A stretch of 64,000 bases of DNA from positions 1 through 64,000 of the forward strand of contig CAVUUF010000012.1 of the NCBI GenBank assembly GCA_963744575.1, written 5' to 3'. Position numbers and translations under genes: made by a program. The notes beneath the pieces are model-generated. The model was not told where the DNA came from. It saw nothing but the letters and a program-made list of their open reading frames with translations, and did no database searches. The stretch is from Palsa-504 sp963744575 (GTDB lineage: Bacteria; Actinomycetota; Actinomycetes; Streptosporangiales; Streptosporangiaceae). Shown here piece after piece: positions 8,167 to 15,757 of the stretch (its first letter is position 1; every line of letters starts with the position of its first letter).

Positions 8167-9249
8167 ATGACCGTTCCAACCAACCCCCAGGGTGCGGTGT
8201 CCTCGGCTGTCGCCGAGGACACCGCCACCGGCGCCGCACCTGATGAGCACACCAAGGATTCCCTCGGGATCCGGGCGCTGATCTTCGCCCGCGACCGCGG
8301 CATCATCGTGCTGTGGGTCGTGCTGATCATCGCGTTCTCCATCTGGGCCAGCCCGTTCTTCTTCAAGTGGAGCAACGCCGTCCTTGTCTTCAACGCCGCC
8401 GCGCTGACCGCGGTGTACGCGGCCGGGGTGGCGGCCGGGATGTTCTCCGGCGCGCTGGACATCTCGATCCCTGGCGTGGCCGCCCTGGCCGGAGTCACCT
8501 GCGGCAAGCTGCTGTTCAGTAACAACCCGGTGTGGCTCGGCATCGTCGTCGCGCTGATCATTGGCGTGGTGGTCGGAATCGCCAACGGGCTGATCGCGCT
8601 GCGCGGGTTCAATCCGCTGATCGTGACGATCGGCACACTGTCGGTCACGTCGGGCCTGGCTGCGGTGGTGGCCGGCGGGTACACCATCCCCGGCCTGACC
8701 CAGCTCGCGTTCATGGGGACCCGTAAGTACGCCGGCCTCCCGGCGCCGGTGTGGATCGTGATCGTGCTGTACATCGTGCTCACCTTGTTCATCACCCAGA
8801 CCCAGCATGGCATCCGCTTCATGGCCGTCGGCGGGAACAAGGAGGCGGTGCGCCGGTCCGGCATCCACAGCGACTTCTACCGGGTCTTGGGCTTCGTGAT
8901 CAGCAGCTTCTGCGCCGCGCTCGGCGGCCTCATCACGACCGCCCTGGTCGGCGAGGCCAACCCGGCCGCCGACCCGACCATCATCTTCACCGCGCTGACC
9001 GCGGTGGCGCTGGCCGGGGTCGCGTTCACCGGGGGCCGGGGCAGCCTGCCCCGGGTGCTGGTCGGCGCGCTGATCCTGGCCACCATCTCCAACGCGCTGA
9101 CCATCAAGGGCATCCAGCCGTACTGGGGCACGATCGTCACCGGCCTGCTGCTGCTGGGCGCGCTCGGGCTGGAGAAAACTGTCCAAACCACGGTGTCCCG
9201 GCGCCTGATGAGCGCGGCCCAGGCCTCTGTCCACGGCGGGAAGAAATGA
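8167..9249 (+). CDS. Sugar ABC transporter permease (RbsC-like)
   Basis: A 360-residue inner-membrane permease of the CUT2/RbsC class with about ten hydrophobic segments after a 40-residue cytoplasmic start. Typical stretches are AGMFSGALDISIPGVAALAG, GIANGLIALRGFNPLIVTIG, RFMAVGGNKEAVRRSGI and ALAGVAFTGGRGSLPRVLVG. It forms the channel of the importer with the ATPase whose ATG overlaps its stop (ATGA). Substrate range cannot be told from the permease. Confidence 0.9.
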   Translation: MTVPTNPQGAVSSAVAEDTATGAAPDEHTKDSLGIRALIFARDRGIIVLWVVLIIAFSIWASPFFFKWSNAVLVFNAAALTAVYAAGVAAGMFSGALDISIPGVAALAGVTCGKLLFSNNPVWLGIVVALIIGVVVGIANGLIALRGFNPLIVTIGTLSVTSGLAAVVAGGYTIPGLTQLAFMGTRKYAGLPAPVWIVIVLYIVLTLFITQTQHGIRFMAVGGNKEAVRRSGIHSDFYRVLGFVISSFCAALGGLITTALVGEANPAADPTIIFTALTAVALAGVAFTGGRGSLPRVLVGALILATISNALTIKGIQPYWGTIVTGLLLLGALGLEKTVQTTVSRRLMSAAQASVHGGKK

Positions 9250-10046
9250 GTCCGAGTCCGATGACCGATGGAGTACCCGCGCTCGAGCTGAGCCAGGTCG
9301 ACATGCACTACGGCTACGTCCGCGCCCTGGACGAGATCGACTTCCAGGTGATGAACGGCGAGGTGGTCGCGCTGCTGGGCGACAACGGCGCCGGGAAATC
9401 CACGCTGCTCAAGGTAATGTCCGGAGCGCACCGGCCCACCGCCGGCGCCATCAAGGTGCACGGCCGCGAGGTCGAGTTCCACTCGCCGAGCGACGCCACC
9501 CACGCCGGGATCCAGATGGTGTACCAGGACCTGGCGCTGGTCGAGCCGCAGGACATCGCCACCAACCTGGCGCTCGGCCGGGAGATCCTGCGCAAGCCGC
9601 CGCTCGGCTGGCTGGGCTTCGTGGACAAGAAGGCGCAGCGCAAGCGGTCGCAGGGCGAGCTCGACCGGCTCGGCGTCCGGACCGCGGCGATGACCCGGCC
9701 GGTGGAGATGCTTTCCGGCGGCCAGCGCCAGGTCGTGGCCCTGGCGCGGAGCGCGACCCGGATGTCCGGCGAGCACAACGGCGTGCTGCTGCTGGACGAG
9801 CCCACCGCGGCCCTCGGCTACGAGCAGACCAAGCAGGTCGAGGCGCTGATCGTGCGGATGGCCCGCAACGGCATCGCCTGCGTACTGGTCACGCACAACC
9901 TGCCGCTGGCCATGGAGGTGTCCACCCGGATCGTCGTGCTGAACCGCGGCCGGAAATACGCCGACGTGCCGACGGCCAAGACCGACAACGACCAGTTGGT
10001 CGGTTGGATCACCGGGGCCCGGCCGTCCATGTACGCAGCCGCGTGA
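9246..10046 (+). CDS. Sugar ABC transporter ATP-binding protein (single-domain, FrcA-like)
   Basis: A 266-residue ATPase with Walker A GDNGAGKST, signature LSGGQRQVVALAR, Walker B LLLDEPTAALG and the switch histidine in VTHNL. It has one nucleotide-binding domain, unlike the duplicated RbsA/XylG type that usually accompanies RbsC-like permeases, so it must act as a homodimer, as FrcA-type proteins do. The ATG overlaps the permease stop, which rejects longer in-frame extensions into the permease gene. Its own stop overlaps the start of the rhamnosidase. Confidence 0.9.
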   Translation: MSPSPMTDGVPALELSQVDMHYGYVRALDEIDFQVMNGEVVALLGDNGAGKSTLLKVMSGAHRPTAGAIKVHGREVEFHSPSDATHAGIQMVYQDLALVEPQDIATNLALGREILRKPPLGWLGFVDKKAQRKRSQGELDRLGVRTAAMTRPVEMLSGGQRQVVALARSATRMSGEHNGVLLLDEPTAALGYEQTKQVEALIVRMARNGIACVLVTHNLPLAMEVSTRIVVLNRGRKYADVPTAKTDNDQLVGWITGARPSMYAAA

Positions 10047-12688
10047 GGCCGGCCCGGGTCTGGGCCGAGGTCACCGGCGGGGACGCCCTGGGAAGCGGGC
10101 ACGAGCCGGCGCTGTCCTGGTGGCTGCCGGAACAGTCGTCGGTGCAGCACGCCTACCAGGTGCGCACCGACGACGGCTTCGACACCGGCCGGGTGGACAG
10201 CGCGGTCCAGTCGTTCGTCCGGGTCTCCGTCTTCGACCGCTCCCGGCGCTCGGCCGTGGCGCAGGTCAAGGTGTGGACCGACCGGGGCGAGAGCGACTGG
10301 AGCCAGCCGGTCCGGCTCGAGTCCGGCTTGCTGGGTGAGGCGGACTGGCGGGCCCGGTGGATCGGCATCGCCGAGGGCGAGCGGCCGCCGAAGGGCTCCC
10401 GGCCGGCCTACTGGCTCAGGACGGTCTTCGAGGTTCCCCCGTTCAGTCAGGCGCGCCTGTATGTGACCGCCCTCGGTTTGTACGAGGCGTTCCTCAACGG
10501 ACGGCGCGTCGGCGACGTCGAACTCGCGCCGGGCTACACGCAGTACCGGGCACGGGTCCAGTACCAGGAGTACGACGTCACGTCCTGGCTGCGGCCCGGC
10601 CGCAGTGTGCTGGCCGTCCTGCTGGCCGACGGCTGGTATCGCGGCCAGGTCGGGGCGCCGCGGGCCGCGGACCAGTTCGGGGAGGACGTGGCGCTGCGCG
10701 CCCAGCTCGAGGTGCTAGGCGAGCAGGGCTGGCACGTCGTAGCGGCCAGCGGTCCAGGCTGGCGGGCCGCACCGTCTCACATCACCGCGGCCGACCTCAT
10801 CGGCGGCCAGCGGGAAGACCACCGGCGGCTCGACCCGGCCGTCCACGACCCGGCCATAGACGGCACTGTGTCCGACGACACGCCGTGGGATCCCGCCGTC
10901 GTACATGATGCCGGGGTCGCCGTCGTCCGCTCCGTCGCCCCGCCGGTCCGGCGGGTGGAGGAGATCCGGCCGGTCGCGGTGCGGTCCGTGCGCGACGGAA
11001 AAGCGTTCGTCGCGGACTTCGGGCAGAACTTTAACGGGTGGGTGCGGCTCGAACGCCCCGGGCCGCCGGGCAGTCGGCTGACGCTCTCGCACGGCGAGTG
11101 GCTGGACGGCGACGGCGACCTGACCACCACGCACCTCGACGTCGACTTCCCGATCCTGCCCGAGCCGCTGCCGCTCGGCCAGATCGACGAGGTGGTCTCC
11201 GGGGGTAACGGCGATACGTTCGAGCCGCGGTTCACCACGCACGGCTTCCAGTACGTCCGGGTCGAGGGCCACCCGGGACCGCTGGAACCCGGCGACATCT
11301 CCGGGGTGGTCGTGCATTCGGACCTGCGCAGGCTGGGCTGGTTCGCGTGCAGCGACGACCGCGTCAGCCGGCTGCACGAGGCGGCGGTGTGGTCGCTGCG
11401 GTCGAACATCTGCGACGTCCCGACCGACTGCCCGCAACGCGAGCGGGCCGGCTGGACGGGGGACTGGCAGATCTTCGCGCCGACGGCCGCGTACCTGTAT
11501 GACGTGCTGGCCTTCACGCGCAAGTGGCTGGCTGACGTGTCGCTGGACCAGCGTGCCGACGGCTGCGTGGCCAACGTGTCGCCCTGCCCGCCGGTCGAGG
11601 GCTTCGATGGGCCGCTCGGCTGGCTGAACGGCTCGGCCGGGTGGGGCGACGTCGTCGCGTCCGCGCCGTGGGACCTCTATGAGGCGTACGGGGACGCCTC
11701 ACTGCTGCGGGAGATGTGGGGTTCCATGACGGCCTGGGTCCGGTTCGCGGCGGCCTCGGCGGCAGGCGGCCGGCACCCGGACAGAGCCGCGGCCCGGCCG
11801 GACCCCGCGCCGCACGAGCTGTACCTGTGGGACACCGGCTTCCACTGGGGCGAGTGGCTAGAGCCGGGGGCCGTGATCGACGACTTCGCCGCGTTCGCGC
11901 GGGCGGACAAGTCCGAGGTGGCGACGGCCTACCTGTACCGCTCCGCGGCGACAGTAGCGCGGATCGCCGAGGTGCTCGGGCTGCCCGAGGAGCAGGCGCG
12001 GCGATACCGGGTGATCGCGGACGGCGCGCTGGACGCCTGGCGGCGGGAGTTCGTCGCGCCCGACGGGACGCTCGCGGTGCAGACTCAGGCCTCGCACGTG
12101 CGGGCGCTGGCGTTCGGGCTAGTGCCGGACGAATTCCGGGAGCCGCTGGCGAAGCGGCTGGTGGAACTGGTCGGCCTGGCGGGCGGGCACCTGGCCACCG
12201 GGTTCTTGTCCACGGCTTACCTGCTGCCCGTGCTGGCCGACACCGGGCACCTCGGCACCGCGTACGAGCTCCTGCGGCAGGACACGCCGCCGTCCTGGCT
12301 GACGATGATCGACCGGGGGGCGACGACGATGTGGGAGGAGTGGGAGGGCGTAGACGGCAGTGGCGTGCCGCACGCATCGCTAAACCACTACAGCAAGGGG
12401 GCGGTGGCCACGTTCCTGCACCGCTACGTGGCGGGGCTGCGTGCTACCACTCCCGGATATCGCACGTTCGAGGTGTGCCCGCGGCCGGATGGCGAGATCA
12501 CGTGGGCCAGGACACGTCACGTTAGCCCGTTCGGCCTTATTGAACTGGCCTGGAGGGCCGCGGACGGGTCGATGGAGCTGGACCTGCTGGTGCCGCCGGG
12601 AACCACGGCCACCGTAGTGCTGCCCGGCGGGGAGCCGCACAGTGCCGGACCCGGGCGGCACCAGTGGAAGGGAGTGGCGGCGGGCTGA
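10043..12688 (+). CDS. Alpha-L-rhamnosidase, GH78
   Basis: An 881-residue glycoside hydrolase without a signal peptide, so it should act on imported substrate in the cytoplasm. Order of parts: an N-terminal fibronectin-like region, the Bac_rhamnosid N domain (LRTVFEVP, LYEAFLNGRRVGD, YDVTSWLRPG), a second beta domain (AVRSVRDGKAFVADFGQN), and the (alpha/alpha)6 barrel with the family signature DCPQRERAGWTGD near residues 461-473, which holds the acid Asp, Glu and Asp of GH78. Later come TMWEEWEG with the candidate base and a C-terminal beta domain. The GTG overlaps the ATPase stop, coupling uptake and hydrolysis. It probably cleaves terminal L-rhamnose from plant glycosides. Confidence 0.9.
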   Translation: MRPARVWAEVTGGDALGSGHEPALSWWLPEQSSVQHAYQVRTDDGFDTGRVDSAVQSFVRVSVFDRSRRSAVAQVKVWTDRGESDWSQPVRLESGLLGEADWRARWIGIAEGERPPKGSRPAYWLRTVFEVPPFSQARLYVTALGLYEAFLNGRRVGDVELAPGYTQYRARVQYQEYDVTSWLRPGRSVLAVLLADGWYRGQVGAPRAADQFGEDVALRAQLEVLGEQGWHVVAASGPGWRAAPSHITAADLIGGQREDHRRLDPAVHDPAIDGTVSDDTPWDPAVVHDAGVAVVRSVAPPVRRVEEIRPVAVRSVRDGKAFVADFGQNFNGWVRLERPGPPGSRLTLSHGEWLDGDGDLTTTHLDVDFPILPEPLPLGQIDEVVSGGNGDTFEPRFTTHGFQYVRVEGHPGPLEPGDISGVVVHSDLRRLGWFACSDDRVSRLHEAAVWSLRSNICDVPTDCPQRERAGWTGDWQIFAPTAAYLYDVLAFTRKWLADVSLDQRADGCVANVSPCPPVEGFDGPLGWLNGSAGWGDVVASAPWDLYEAYGDASLLREMWGSMTAWVRFAAASAAGGRHPDRAAARPDPAPHELYLWDTGFHWGEWLEPGAVIDDFAAFARADKSEVATAYLYRSAATVARIAEVLGLPEEQARRYRVIADGALDAWRREFVAPDGTLAVQTQASHVRALAFGLVPDEFREPLAKRLVELVGLAGGHLATGFLSTAYLLPVLADTGHLGTAYELLRQDTPPSWLTMIDRGATTMWEEWEGVDGSGVPHASLNHYSKGAVATFLHRYVAGLRATTPGYRTFEVCPRPDGEITWARTRHVSPFGLIELAWRAADGSMELDLLVPPGTTATVVLPGGEPHSAGPGRHQWKGVAAG

Positions 12689-12700
12689 CCTGGCATCGGC

Positions 12701-12838
12701 TCAGTGGCTCGGGCGCCAGCGCCGGCGCAGCGCGTACGCGGCGGCCTTCGGTTGCCGGTCGCGGGTGAACACGCTCTTCTTGTTGCCGCCGACGCGCATC
12801 ACGCCCGAGGCGGTCGCGAAGTCGGCGAAGTTCCACGT
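12701..12838 (-). pseudogene. Remnant of a GH2 beta-glucuronidase-type gene (C-terminus only)
   Basis: On the minus strand, in frame to a TGA, this segment reads TWNFADFATASGVMRVGG then NKKSVFTRDRQPKAAAYAL and RRRW. That is the highly conserved C-terminal signature of GH2 beta-glucuronidases and beta-galactosidases (WNFADF, R.GNKKG.FTR.R.PK). Upstream of it the frame dissolves into unrelated sequence, and there is no start. It is the decayed tail of a second glycosidase that faced the rhamnosidase gene. Confidence 0.75.
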
Positions 12839-12937
12839 AGCTCCCGGATCGCCTCGGCGTGCCGCTGCTGTGTCACCGTCCGCGTTAGGTGCATCAGCCG
12901 CATCGTAATCATCAATCTCCTGGCCTTGTTTAACATC

Positions 12938-12962
12938 CTCTCACTGTGAGAGAGTAACTTCT
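12938..12962. promoter_or_regulatory. Palindrome plus degenerate IclR-type operator, site 4
   Basis: A perfect 15-base palindrome CTCTCAC-T-GTGAGAG (12938-12952) overlaps GAGAGT-A-ACTTCT (12950-12962), a weaker version of the dyads at 1813, 3439 and 7093. It lies about 50 bases upstream of the SDR operon that follows. The rest of the roughly 170-base gap holds no gene on the plus strand. Confidence 0.45.
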
Positions 12963-13012
12963 ACAGAATGAACGAACGTGGCCGTTTTCGGTGTGATCAG
13001 AAGGAGCCGCGC

Positions 13013-13780
13013 ATGGGTCGGCTGAATGGCAAGCGGGCGCTCGTCTCCGGCACCGGCGGCGGCATCGGGAGGGCTGCGGCGCTGCTTTTGGCGCGTGAAG
13101 GCGCCCGTGTCGTCGGCTGCGACCTGAACCCGGAGACCTCGGCGGAGACCGTCAAGCTCGCCCGGGACAGCGGCGGCCAGATGGACGCCGTCGCGCCGGC
13201 CGACCTGGCCACCGAGGAGGGGGCCCGGCGGTGGGTCGACACCGCGGCGGACCTGGCGGACGGGGTGGACATCCTGGTCAACAACGCTTCGGCGATCCGG
13301 TTCGGGCCCATTGACAAGCTGTCCTTCGCCGACTGGTCGTTCACGATCCGGCACGAGCTGGACATCGTCTTCCTCTGCACGCAAGCCGCCTGGCCGCACC
13401 TGGTCGCGGCCGGGGGCGGGTCGATCGTCAACATCGCCTCCATCTCGGCTTCGCGCGGCGCGTTCTTCATGCCGCAGAACGCGCACGGCGCGGCCAAGGG
13501 CGGAGTCCTGGCGCTGACGTACCAGCTGGTCGTCGAGGGCGGTCCGCACGGCATCCGGGTCAACGCGGTCAGCCCGGCGATGACTGAGACGCCGCACACG
13601 TCGCCGATGCTGACCGACCCCGAGGGGCCGGCTGAGAGCATCGCCGCGCGCGTGCCGCTGGGCCGGTGGGGGCAGCCGGAGGACGTCGCGCACGCGATCC
13701 TGTTCCTGGCCTCGGACGAGTCGCGTCACGTGAGCGGCGCGAACATTCCGGTCGACGGCGGCGCGGCGGCAGTGGGATGA
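13013..13780 (+). CDS. SDR family protein with His in place of the catalytic Tyr
   Basis: A 255-residue SDR. AAGGAG ahead of the ATG at 13013 fixes the start. It has the cofactor motif SGTGGGIGRAAA, VNNAS, IVNIASISAS, and GQPEDVAHAILFLAS near the end. At the active site, where SDRs carry YxxxK, it reads HGAAK: His158 replaces Tyr and Lys162 is kept. Either it uses an altered mechanism, binds cofactor without classical dehydrogenase activity, or the codon reflects an error (TAC to CAC is one change). It starts the oxidase/VOC operon. Confidence 0.85.
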   Translation: MGRLNGKRALVSGTGGGIGRAAALLLAREGARVVGCDLNPETSAETVKLARDSGGQMDAVAPADLATEEGARRWVDTAADLADGVDILVNNASAIRFGPIDKLSFADWSFTIRHELDIVFLCTQAAWPHLVAAGGGSIVNIASISASRGAFFMPQNAHGAAKGGVLALTYQLVVEGGPHGIRVNAVSPAMTETPHTSPMLTDPEGPAESIAARVPLGRWGQPEDVAHAILFLASDESRHVSGANIPVDGGAAAVG

Positions 13781-15171
13781 CGGGCTCGGTGCCCGATCGG
13801 CTCCCCGGGCGCCTGATTATGCGCGACGACCCGCTGTACGAGCAGGCCCGCACCGGCCGGATCTTCAATGCGCGTCGCCCGGACCGGTTTCCTGCGGCGG
13901 TGCTACTGGCCGAGGGCGACGACGACGTGATCGAGGGCGTGCGGCTGGCGGCTGAGCGCGGGTGGCCGGTCAGCGTGCGCTCCGGCGGGCATTCCTGGGC
14001 GGCGTGGAGCCTGCGGGACGACGCCCTGTTGATCGACCTTGGCAGCATGCGCGACATCTCCTACGATCCGGCCACCGGAGTAGCCTCGGTGCAGCCGGCC
14101 GTGCAGGGCGGCCAGGAGCTTGCCCCGTACCTCGCCGAGCGGGGCCGCGTGTTCCCCGGGGGCCATTGCCCGTCGGTCGGCGTCGGCGGATTCCTGCTGC
14201 AGGGCGGTCAGGGCTGGAACGGCCGTTTCCGCGGCTGGGCGTGCCAGAGCGTGGTGGGGCTGGACGTGGTCACGGCCGACGGAAAGCTCGTCCATGCTGA
14301 CGCGGACGAGAACTCCGACCTGCTGTGGGCGGCGCGCGGCGCCGGCCCCGGCTATCCCGGCGTGGTCACGCGGTTCTACCTGCAGACGTACGAGGCGCCC
14401 GCCGTGATGTGGCACGACACCTGGACGTTCCGTCTCGACGACGCGGTAGAGCTGGTGACCTGGCTGCACGGCCTGCTGCCCCGGCTGGACCGGCGCGTGG
14501 AGCCGGTGGTAGCGGCGACCCGGCTGCCGGACATCCCGCTGTACGACGGCGCGGCCCGCCCGGACGGGACAGTGCTGCTGCTGCACACGACGGTGATGGC
14601 AGGTTCCGATGAAGAGGCGCGGGCCCTGTTCGCGCCGCTCCGGGACGGCCCGCTGGCGGCCCGGGAGCTCGGGCACGTCCAGGGCCGGACCAGCATGGCC
14701 GAGGAGAACCTGGCCCAGGCGGCGCAGAACCCCGAGGGCTACCGGTACGCCGTCGACTGCACCTGGACCGACGCGCCGGCCAAGGTCGTGGCGCCGCTGC
14801 TGCAGGAGATGTGGGGCGAGCTGGACACCGAGCACTCGTTCTCCATCTGGTACGGGTGGTCACCGCGGCGTGCCCTGCCGGACATGGCGTTCTCGGTGGA
14901 GGCGGAGGTGTACATCGCGACGTACATGATCTACACCGACCCGGCCGACGACGAACGCTATTCGGAGTGGGTGCACCGCCGGACGGCCGGGCTCGCCGTC
15001 CACGGCGCCGGGGTGTACCTGGGCGATACCGACTTCACCCGGCGGAACGACCGGTTCCTGTCCGACGAGGCGTACCGGCGCCTGGAGGAGATACGGGCCG
15101 GCCGTGACCCGTCCGGCCGTTTCGCGTCGTACCTCACGTCCGACCCGGAAGGACTGAACATCCGTGGCTGA
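13777..15171 (+). CDS. FAD-linked oxidase, berberine-bridge-enzyme type
   Basis: A 464-residue flavoprotein of the PCMH/VAO superfamily. The FAD-binding domain shows VSVRSGGHSWAAWS, whose histidine is the usual 8-alpha FAD attachment site, and GHCPSVGVGGFLLQGGQGW, whose cysteine matches the second (6-S-cysteinyl) attachment seen in bicovalent enzymes. The ending RFLSDEAYRRLEEIRAG resembles the BBE motif region. The ATG overlaps the SDR stop (ATGA). Such enzymes oxidise sugar hydroxyls or plant metabolites with oxygen; oxidation of a glycoside or deglycosylated aglycone fits the neighbourhood but is inferred. No export signal is visible. Confidence 0.85.
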   Translation: MTGSVPDRLPGRLIMRDDPLYEQARTGRIFNARRPDRFPAAVLLAEGDDDVIEGVRLAAERGWPVSVRSGGHSWAAWSLRDDALLIDLGSMRDISYDPATGVASVQPAVQGGQELAPYLAERGRVFPGGHCPSVGVGGFLLQGGQGWNGRFRGWACQSVVGLDVVTADGKLVHADADENSDLLWAARGAGPGYPGVVTRFYLQTYEAPAVMWHDTWTFRLDDAVELVTWLHGLLPRLDRRVEPVVAATRLPDIPLYDGAARPDGTVLLLHTTVMAGSDEEARALFAPLRDGPLAARELGHVQGRTSMAEENLAQAAQNPEGYRYAVDCTWTDAPAKVVAPLLQEMWGELDTEHSFSIWYGWSPRRALPDMAFSVEAEVYIATYMIYTDPADDERYSEWVHRRTAGLAVHGAGVYLGDTDFTRRNDRFLSDEAYRRLEEIRAGRDPSGRFASYLTSDPEGLNIRG

Positions 15172-15637
15172 CCGGGCCGCCATCGGTTTCCGGCTGGACC
15201 ACGCCGGTCTGGCCGTCGCCGACCTGGCCGCGGCCCGCGCGTGGTTCTGCGACGTGTTCGGGCTGAAGCCCGAGCTCACGCTCCGGGTCGAGGCCCTAGG
15301 CCTGAGCATCGAGATGCTCCTCCACCCCCAGCACGGCTACCGGCTGGAACTGCTGCACCGGCCCGGTTCGGCGGGAGACGGCAAGCCCGCCAACCCCGGG
15401 GAGGCCGCGCTACGCGAGGGGTACGGGCACATCGCGTTCGACGTGACCGACCTCGACGCCGCCTACGACCGGGCCGTGGCCGGCGGGGCGCGATCGGTCA
15501 TGTCGCCGGGCCCGTCGCCGGAACCCGGAGTCCGGATGGCGTTCGTCGCCGACCCGGAAGGAAATCTCATCGAGCTTCTGCACCGTCCGCCGCAGGGGGA
15601 TAAGGGCCCGCGCCCTCAGCACATTCCCAACCCCTGA
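15164..15637 (+). CDS. VOC family (glyoxalase/dioxygenase fold) protein
   Basis: A 157-residue vicinal-oxygen-chelate protein with two beta-alpha-beta-beta-beta units. Metal-ligand candidates are the histidine in LDHAGLAV, the histidine in YGHIAFDV and the glutamate in GNLIELLHR, the pattern of methylmalonyl-CoA epimerase-like and glyoxalase-like members. The GTG start overlaps the FAD oxidase stop, so it is translated with it and probably handles its product. The exact reaction is unknown. Confidence 0.8.
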   Translation: MADRAAIGFRLDHAGLAVADLAAARAWFCDVFGLKPELTLRVEALGLSIEMLLHPQHGYRLELLHRPGSAGDGKPANPGEAALREGYGHIAFDVTDLDAAYDRAVAGGARSVMSPGPSPEPGVRMAFVADPEGNLIELLHRPPQGDKGPRPQHIPNP

Positions 15638-15646
15638 AGGAGGAGC

Positions 15647-15733
15647 ATGAGAACACGAACACGTCTGCTAGCGGCCCTGGCCGGGACCGGGCCGCCGGGC
15701 GGCCGAAGGCCAGCCCGGCGGCGGCCGCGTTGA
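15647..15733 (+). pseudogene. Signal-peptide stub of a lost gene
   Basis: A near-perfect ribosome site AAGGAGGAGC is followed by an ATG and 28 codons beginning MRTRTRLLAALAG, the n- and h-region of a secretion signal. It then dissolves into an arginine-proline tail and TGA. The minus strand of the same DNA reads TDFNAAAAGLAFGRPA, which looks like protein-coding sequence from another gene. This is best explained as a deletion junction between an exported-protein gene and a leftward gene. Confidence 0.45.
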
Positions 15734-15757
15734 AGTCGGTTAGCGTCCGGGTGATGG

